DNA of 47,853 nt from Acetatifactor sp. (GTDB lineage Bacteria; Bacillota; Clostridia; Lachnospirales; Lachnospiraceae), in NCBI GenBank assembly GCA_022511425.1, contig JAFLRO010000010.1, positions 1-47,853 on the forward strand. Reading direction: 5' to 3'. A program made the translations under genes and the position numbers. The notes beneath the pieces are model-generated. The model worked only from the letters and a program-made list of their open reading frames with translations. It did not search any database and was not told the origin of the DNA. Below are positions 43,515 to 47,853 of the stretch, piece by piece; position 1 is the first letter of the stretch, and every line of letters starts with the position of its first letter.

Positions 43515-44152
43515 TTATCTAACACTTTCCTTTATAGACTTGACTTGCTCATTTAACATCGCCACATCAACAACACCCTCACTGTCTATTGCAGTTGCTT
43601 CTACAGTAAAATCGCCTATATAACCTATCTTATTAATAAACTCAAAAAATCGTTCAAAATCAACCTTCCTTTTCCGATCGGAAGTGTACGTAGATTGCTC
43701 CAATCCATATACCCACCGGCATAATCATTTATATGATAATGACAAATATGGCCATCTTTCCATAACCAAGCATAGTCTGCCTCATACAGTAAATTCAATT
43801 GTTCGTGAAAAGCGGCCATCTTTGTATCAAACACAAAATAAATTTCTGGGTATTTCTCCTTAAGTTCGCGCAAATGCTTCATGGGATTTTCTACATTACA
43901 AACCACATTTTCAACCAATAAGTCAAGTCCGTATCTTAGAGCTATCACATTTAGATGTTGATATGCATTCAAATTACTTTCAAAATTAGAATCTGAAGCC
44001 AGTCCTCCCCATAAATGCAACACCATTTTTTCAGCACAGATACTGTTTTTTACAATATTTCTGTTTTGTGCAAATTTATTTTCCGCTGTTAACACTGGGA
44101 GATAACAGCAAATTACAGCCTGTCGAAAATAGCCAATTAGCAGAAAAAACAT
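43515..44152 (-). pseudogene. Sugar isomerase/epimerase-like TIM-barrel pseudogene
   Basis: Remnant of an AP-endonuclease-2 / xylose-isomerase-like TIM barrel. The first part (44152-43625) has MVLHLWGGL, YGLDLLVENVVCN, FVFDTKMAAFHEQL and HYHINDYAGGYMDW, then reads LPIGKG and goes out of frame. The family sequence resumes one frame away with KVDFERFFEFINKIGYIGDF and stops at 43515. Restoring one base in GGAAAAGGAAGG (near 43670) would rejoin them. About 70-80 N-terminal residues are missing, and the neighbouring SUKH gene ends 16 bp before the fragment. Truncation plus frameshift argues for decay rather than programmed frameshifting. Confidence 0.75.
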
Positions 44153-44167
44153 TAAAGTTTAGACATC

Positions 44168-44542
44168 TTAATGTAAATACATGCCCCAAAAATCATCAAT
44201 TGAATCTACTTCAAAATATTCCTCTCCAGCAATACACTCAAACAAATATATTTTCCCATCACTTTTCATATAAATCGGATCACCGCATCCATTATCAGAA
44301 AACACACAGCCCTCAATTGGATATTCATTCATAAAAAATTGGGTATCTTCTATTATCCTTTCATACGGATACACAATCCAGCCAATCTCCATACTTTCTT
44401 TTGTTTTGGGATTCTCCATGATCTCCATTATCCCGTTGCTTTCGTGCAATAGATCAGATAATGGTTTGGGGATATCACTACACTCAATATCCAAAGCTGG
44501 ATAAAGCTTGATATTGTTATTGCCGGATAATATATTAAGCAT
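44168..44542 (-). CDS. SUKH (SMI1/KNR4) family protein, possible immunity protein
   Basis: 124 residues. The pattern LSDLLHESNGI...IGWIVYPYERI and VFSDNGCGDPIYMKSDGKIY matches SMI1/KNR4-like SUKH domains, in which a Gly-Asp-Pro turn is typical. GAGGTTCATT supports the start. SUKH proteins often neutralise toxins delivered by contact or polymorphic toxin systems. No toxin gene is beside it, so it may be an orphan. The Asn/Ile-rich composition fits the accessory region. Confidence 0.75.
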   Translation of the reverse strand: MLNILSGNNNIKLYPALDIECSDIPKPLSDLLHESNGIMEIMENPKTKESMEIGWIVYPYERIIEDTQFFMNEYPIEGCVFSDNGCGDPIYMKSDGKIYLFECIAGEEYFEVDSIDDFWGMYLH

Positions 44543-44621
44543 AATGAACCTCAGTCCCTTTCACAAATAAATAATGTATTAAATTCAGATTCTTACTAAC
44601 GGTACAAATGTAAAAAAGTCA

Positions 44622-45224
44622 TCAATTCTCAGCAAAAGCAGCAATACAGCAATCACACCATTCTTTGACTTTAATACCCACTTCCCGGGCATCCAAATTA
44701 TCTACGCATAATATGTCAACATTTGGTTTTCCAAAAAACCATTCCCTTTTTAATGGCAATAGATATTTTAAGTAGTGCTCAAAAAAATTCCTTGATCGAG
44801 TATTATCCTTCTCTTTATAGCTTCTGAGTACTTCATCAGATGCATCAAGAAATAATATCCTTGTGGGCATACATTTTCTAACTGCTTCTAACTCAGGATG
44901 CAATGCGTTTTCTATCTCCCATCCCACACCGATACTTTTGGGATAATTGAGCGTATAAAATTCTATCTCTTCTGCTCCAAAATCCATAACACTACATGGA
45001 AACTTAACAGCTTCATTCCAACGTTCTACTTCCTTTTTTAACCATAACCTTTGTATCTCCAAATAATCGTCATACTTGCTTTTATCCAACTGGCGGCGAT
45101 TTATTTGCTCTAATACATCATCATTTATTTCATAACTTATATTAATGTATGGTGCATTCATTTGTAAATACTTTACTGCTGTTGTTTTACCAACTGCCAT
45201 ACAACCCTGTAATGATAAAACCAT
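44622..45224 (-). CDS. P-loop kinase-like protein
   Basis: 200 residues. Walker A is GCMAVGKTT (7-15) at the N-terminus, as in small-molecule and nucleoside kinases. Later ILFLDASDEVLRSY and KDNTRSRNFFEHYLKYL (lid-type Arg residues) fit an AAA_18/AAA_33-like kinase. The substrate is unknown. AGGAGACAGCA precedes the ATG. It lies downstream of the pyrophosphatase-like gene; a hairpin separates the two. Confidence 0.7.
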   Translation of the reverse strand: MVLSLQGCMAVGKTTAVKYLQMNAPYINISYEINDDVLEQINRRQLDKSKYDDYLEIQRLWLKKEVERWNEAVKFPCSVMDFGAEEIEFYTLNYPKSIGVGWEIENALHPELEAVRKCMPTRILFLDASDEVLRSYKEKDNTRSRNFFEHYLKYLLPLKREWFFGKPNVDILCVDNLDAREVGIKVKEWCDCCIAAFAEN

Positions 45225-45244
45225 TGCTGTCTCCTATAGGCTGC

Positions 45245-45273
45245 CAACGGCGACGCTTCATACGCCGCCGTTG
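45245..45273 (-). other. Stem-loop between pyrophosphatase-like and kinase-like genes
   Basis: CAACGGCG (45245-45252) pairs with CGCCGTTG (45266-45273). No T-run follows on either strand, so it is an mRNA structure or a weak attenuator rather than a clear terminator. Confidence 0.45.
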
Positions 45274-45287
45274 ATTAATTTGATCAG

Positions 45288-45611
45288 TTATTTTATTACT
45301 CTGCTTTTAAAATACCGTTCCTGGAATTCCACTTGCCTCATAATCTCTTCTTCACTAAAATCCATATTCTCAGGAGCTACAACCCATTTTTCCTCTACAT
45401 CATCATCCCTATGAATAATAGCAATCACTTTTCCCGTAAATTCTTTAACAGCAGTATACACACCTAAAATATAAGCATCCTGCTCTTCCCCATCCGGAGC
45501 AATGATCCCCTCAATATAGCCGTAATTTATCGGATAATAAATATCCTTATGCGTTGGGTGGTAACTGCAAAGTGGCCGATCCACAATTACTTTGACAACT
45601 CTACCTATCAT
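45288..45611 (-). CDS. Minimal inorganic pyrophosphatase-like protein
   Basis: 107 residues from ATG 45611, which has AAGG six bases upstream (an ATG four codons earlier at 45623 lacks one). The family I pyrophosphatase features VDRPLCSYHPTHKD, YYPINYGYI and DGEEQDAYILG are present; the last corresponds to the metal-binding DGDxxD motif with Glu in place of one Asp. Normal enzymes are about 170-180 residues, so this is a short form lacking much of the C-terminal barrel. It may act on pyrophosphate or a related small phosphate ester. Confidence 0.75.
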   Translation of the reverse strand: MIGRVVKVIVDRPLCSYHPTHKDIYYPINYGYIEGIIAPDGEEQDAYILGVYTAVKEFTGKVIAIIHRDDDVEEKWVVAPENMDFSEEEIMRQVEFQERYFKSRVIK

Positions 45612-45704
45612 GACAACCTTCATCCAAGTATAAATGAGCCAAAATCAATCTCCATTACTAGATACCCATATCATGTCGAACTTCTCCCATAAAGGATTAA
45701 ATTT

Positions 45705-46466
45705 TTATTCAACCAAGCTACAATCTTCCCAAAGAATCTCATAATACGAATTATTAAAATCCGGATTGTCAAAATCTTCTATGAAATTTGGATTTACAAC
45801 ATAAGCCGGTCCTATATGCGTATGTAATTTTGTCGGGCTGGAAAAAAATACACCTAGTGCACCATAATAAATCATTTGATTGACCACTTGCACTGCATGT
45901 TCTATTTTATCTTCAACCACGCCTCTCATACTGATATCCGGACGTCCGAATTTACGCATTCCTCTGGTATGCAACCAAATAGTGCTATCCTCCATTTCTG
46001 ATACCAAAATCGTAACATGAGCATATGGATCAAACTTCTTTGAAAATATATTATTTGTCCATTCTTCGGGCGAATAGAGCGTGAATGTTTGCAAATCCAG
46101 CACTCCAACCGCACCGGTTTCTACGAGAGCTTGTACAAAACCTATTACATTCCGCATATAACTCAGGTCGGCATCCTGTTTAACTTCTCCTTGAATAATA
46201 ACCCATTGTTCCGTATTTTTTATCGCCTCATACAGGGTATGATTATCTGCATTCAGGATTTCACCAATAGTGCCACCAATTAATTCTGTCATATATTCTT
46301 CGTGTTCCGGTTTTTGGTAAGATATCAAATTCAATCCATCCGGAAATGCATCAACATGATGGCGCTCCCTGGAAACACTTAACTCTTCACCGTTGACTCC
46401 AAATATTACATAAAATAATAATGGACGATAATTTAAATCCTCATAGTACGGTCTCTCAAAATCCAT
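45705..46466 (-). CDS. DUF4261-family protein
   Basis: 253 residues, start behind GAGGTGAAATGAA. The C-terminal segment TRGMRKFGRPDISMRGV is characteristic of DUF4261. The middle has AVGVLDLQTFTLYSPEEW. No signal peptide, membrane helix or catalytic motif is evident. Function is unknown. The neighbouring SUKH gene allows, but does not prove, an immunity role. Confidence 0.75.
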   Translation of the reverse strand: MDFERPYYEDLNYRPLLFYVIFGVNGEELSVSRERHHVDAFPDGLNLISYQKPEHEEYMTELIGGTIGEILNADNHTLYEAIKNTEQWVIIQGEVKQDADLSYMRNVIGFVQALVETGAVGVLDLQTFTLYSPEEWTNNIFSKKFDPYAHVTILVSEMEDSTIWLHTRGMRKFGRPDISMRGVVEDKIEHAVQVVNQMIYYGALGVFFSSPTKLHTHIGPAYVVNPNFIEDFDNPDFNNSYYEILWEDCSLVE

Positions 46467-46487
46467 TTCATTTCACCTCGGCAAACT

Positions 46488-46607
46488 CTAAAGATTTTTA
46501 AAATTTTCTACAGAAAAATAACACTCTTCATGAAGATAATAAACAAAGCTATGATTTTTAGCATAGTAGTTATCTGAAATTATCTTTTTCGCTGTTTCTA
46601 TAGACAT
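46488..46607 (-). CDS. Small 39-residue hypothetical protein
   Basis: ATG 46607 opens a 39-codon frame ending TAG 46490-46488. GGAAGG lies three bases before the start. The product contains SFVYYLHEECYFSVENF, which looks like the start of a larger folded domain, so the gene may be a truncated copy. It lies 21 bp before the DUF4261 start codon on the same strand. Weak evidence overall. Confidence 0.4.
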   Translation of the reverse strand: MSIETAKKIISDNYYAKNHSFVYYLHEECYFSVENFKNL

Positions 46608-46675
46608 TTTCCTTCCATCTCCATTTTATCCACCTTTCAGTTTCGCATTAGCTCATTTTCTCTAAAAATTCTCAT

Positions 46676-47272
46676 TTATGTATCCTTAGCACATTCCAAC
46701 TGCTTTTTATTCATGCGATACCAATTATATAACACACAATAATATAATCCAATCAGAATCACAATCCCTAATAAGGACATTCCCAAATATATGGGCATAA
46801 TTGATCGAAACTTAACGGCAAACCAATGGCATATTGGATTGACATTCAAAGCACCTATCCAATCAATAATTATTAATACCCTAATTATGATATACCCTAT
46901 CACAAGCATATTTCCAAATATAGCCCAAAAATTTTTCCATTCCACATGCTGCTTTGCCTTTTTTCTATCAAGACAACCATATAAAAGCATGGAAACATAT
47001 TGTTTATATCCCTCGCATTGCAATACTGGCCGCTTGTATCGAATAAACGTATAATAAACAAACCCTGAATAAAGCAAAAAACCAAACATCATGTGTCCTA
47101 TCAAAGCACCCCATCCCAAGCCAAATACCTTTACTAAAGGATTTGCTTCATCTTTTAAATCAGGTGTGCCAATATAAGTAAGTAACATATCTCCAACCAT
47201 TAACATAAAATATATAAAAATAAACGCAAAAAACTTTTTCTTTGAATTATTATTCACTACCCTCGTCTCCAT
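46676..47272 (-). CDS. Multi-pass membrane protein of unknown function
   Basis: 198 residues from ATG 47272 (a GTG three codons earlier is less likely). Hydrophobic segments lie at about 13-33, 54-75, 110-130 and 155-180, so four helices are predicted. MVGDMLLTYIGTPDLKDEANPL after the first helix is reminiscent of small membrane proteins of the DUF5658 type, but I am not sure. Composition is AT-rich. Nothing near it explains its role. Confidence 0.6.
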   Translation of the reverse strand: METRVVNNNSKKKFFAFIFIYFMLMVGDMLLTYIGTPDLKDEANPLVKVFGLGWGALIGHMMFGFLLYSGFVYYTFIRYKRPVLQCEGYKQYVSMLLYGCLDRKKAKQHVEWKNFWAIFGNMLVIGYIIIRVLIIIDWIGALNVNPICHWFAVKFRSIMPIYLGMSLLGIVILIGLYYCVLYNWYRMNKKQLECAKDT

Positions 47273-47374
47273 TTCTTTCACCAGTTAAAATTATTATCAC
47301 TACTCCCATTTCACCACCAGAGATCTATCTACTTTTTTCAGAATCAAATTCCTCAAATATACCATCTTTGTAAA

Positions 47375-47853
47375 TTAATCTCTCCGCATATACATAGGCA
47401 ATATATCGTCAGTAAAATATTTCCCCATCTTTTCGACTTCGCCCATCACCGTTTTGATATATTCATCTTTTGTAAACCAGTTATCTCTGCTCAAACCATT
47501 TATGTCAGTTACAGGTTCAACGAAAAATTCCGTATATGCAGGAAAAACTTTTTGATAGGTAAATAGAGCGCGTCTGCTATGATATTCCTTGCATACCAGT
47601 ATCACCTTTTTATCATCCAAATCTTTATCTCTCATTATCTCATAACTGTAAACTGCATTTTCATAAGTGTTTCCAGCTTTTTCTTCGCACAAAACCGCCT
47701 CCGATGGCACTCCCTCTTTTAAAGCTATCGACTTTAGAAATTGTGCTTCACTCGGATAGTCCGGAATTTTACGGTTCTCGCCGCCACTAACAAGTATATA
47801 TTTTGCCATGCCCTTTTTGTATAATTCTATTGCCCCCTGCATAAGCTGTGGAT
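47375..47853 (-). CDS. YdcF/DUF218-family protein, 5' end cut by window
   Basis: The frame is open to base 47853, so the N-terminus is missing; an internal ATG at 47842 is not the true start. AIELYKKGMAKYILVSGGE, PSEAQFLKSIALKEGVP and KVILVCKEYHSRRALFTYQK are typical DUF218 motifs, in which Glu, Ser and His/Arg residues line the active pocket. Members are often linked to envelope precursors, but the specific reaction is unknown. The C-terminus ends ILPMYMRRD. Confidence 0.8.
   Translation of the reverse strand, partial: PQLMQGAIELYKKGMAKYILVSGGENRKIPDYPSEAQFLKSIALKEGVPSEAVLCEEKAGNTYENAVYSYEIMRDKDLDDKKVILVCKEYHSRRALFTYQKVFPAYTEFFVEPVTDINGLSRDNWFTKDEYIKTVMGEVEKMGKYFTDDILPMYMRRD

Noticed and set aside
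43650..43690. Programmed -1 frameshift in the TIM-barrel gene
   Set aside because: The site is not a canonical slippery heptamer and the gene also lacks its N-terminus, so decay is simpler.
1..47853. CRISPR array, insertion sequence, prophage
   Set aside because: No spaced direct repeats of CRISPR size, no transposase, integrase or phage structural gene was seen.

Overview
The window looks like the chromosome of an anaerobic Clostridia member, most likely Lachnospiraceae. The evidence is the parA/parB/DUF4446/serS block, a DUF3881 gene (a family I associate with Lachnospiraceae), Gram-positive lipoproteins, strong AGGAGG ribosome-binding sites and the style of the polysaccharide-utilisation genes. 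Almost every gene is on the minus strand; the one clear plus-strand gene is a regulator at 19946-20860. No transposase, integrase, CRISPR array or rRNA was seen.

Region 1 (1-20860) is an arabinan / arabino-oligosaccharide utilisation locus. Transcription probably starts near 19.7 kb and runs leftwards through a cytoplasmic GH51 arabinofuranosidase, a 989-residue solute-binding protein, a MalF/MalG permease pair, an NHL-YIP1 membrane protein, a DUF5696 protein, a second MalF/MalG pair, a second solute-binding lipoprotein and a LamG-type lipoprotein, ending at a terminator at 3291-3334. Two GH43 arabinanase-like enzymes follow; the second is cut by the window start. The logic is extracellular cutting by GH43, capture by two binding proteins, import by two permease pairs and final cutting by GH51. 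No ABC ATPase gene is present, so a shared ATPase elsewhere is inferred. A divergent ArsR-type regulator with a large C-terminal domain sits across a 492-bp intergenic region that holds two promoters and a perfect 8-bp-arm palindrome.

Region 2 (20864-24000) is a cobalamin riboswitch followed by a vitamin B12 ABC importer (btuF, btuC, btuD). Between btuC and btuD lies an 18-bp tandem repeat that reads as a 43-codon ORF with a six-residue repeat.

Region 3 (24042-35713) holds an uncharacterised membrane protein and then a chaperone-like module. In transcription order it is a MoxR AAA+ ATPase, a DUF5682 protein, a VWA protein, a double-SWIM protein, a 1226-residue DUF4132 protein and a 78-residue protein with a C-terminal CDVGSPWAC motif. 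The set resembles the E. coli yehL/M/P/Q plus yehI genes, and its function is unknown. This is the most promising little-described system here.

Region 4 (35795-41672) is core genome: tRNA-Arg(CCT) with a terminator, a DUF3881 gene, serS, an HD-GYP protein, DUF4446, parB and parA.

Region 5 (41810-47853) is a visibly AT-richer accessory stretch of small genes: two translationally coupled Nudix hydrolases, a DinB-like protein, a truncated and frameshifted TIM-barrel pseudogene, a SUKH (SMI1/KNR4) immunity-like protein, a P-loop kinase-like protein, a minimal inorganic pyrophosphatase-like protein, a DUF4261 protein, a 39-residue ORF, a membrane protein and a YdcF/DUF218 protein that runs off the window end.
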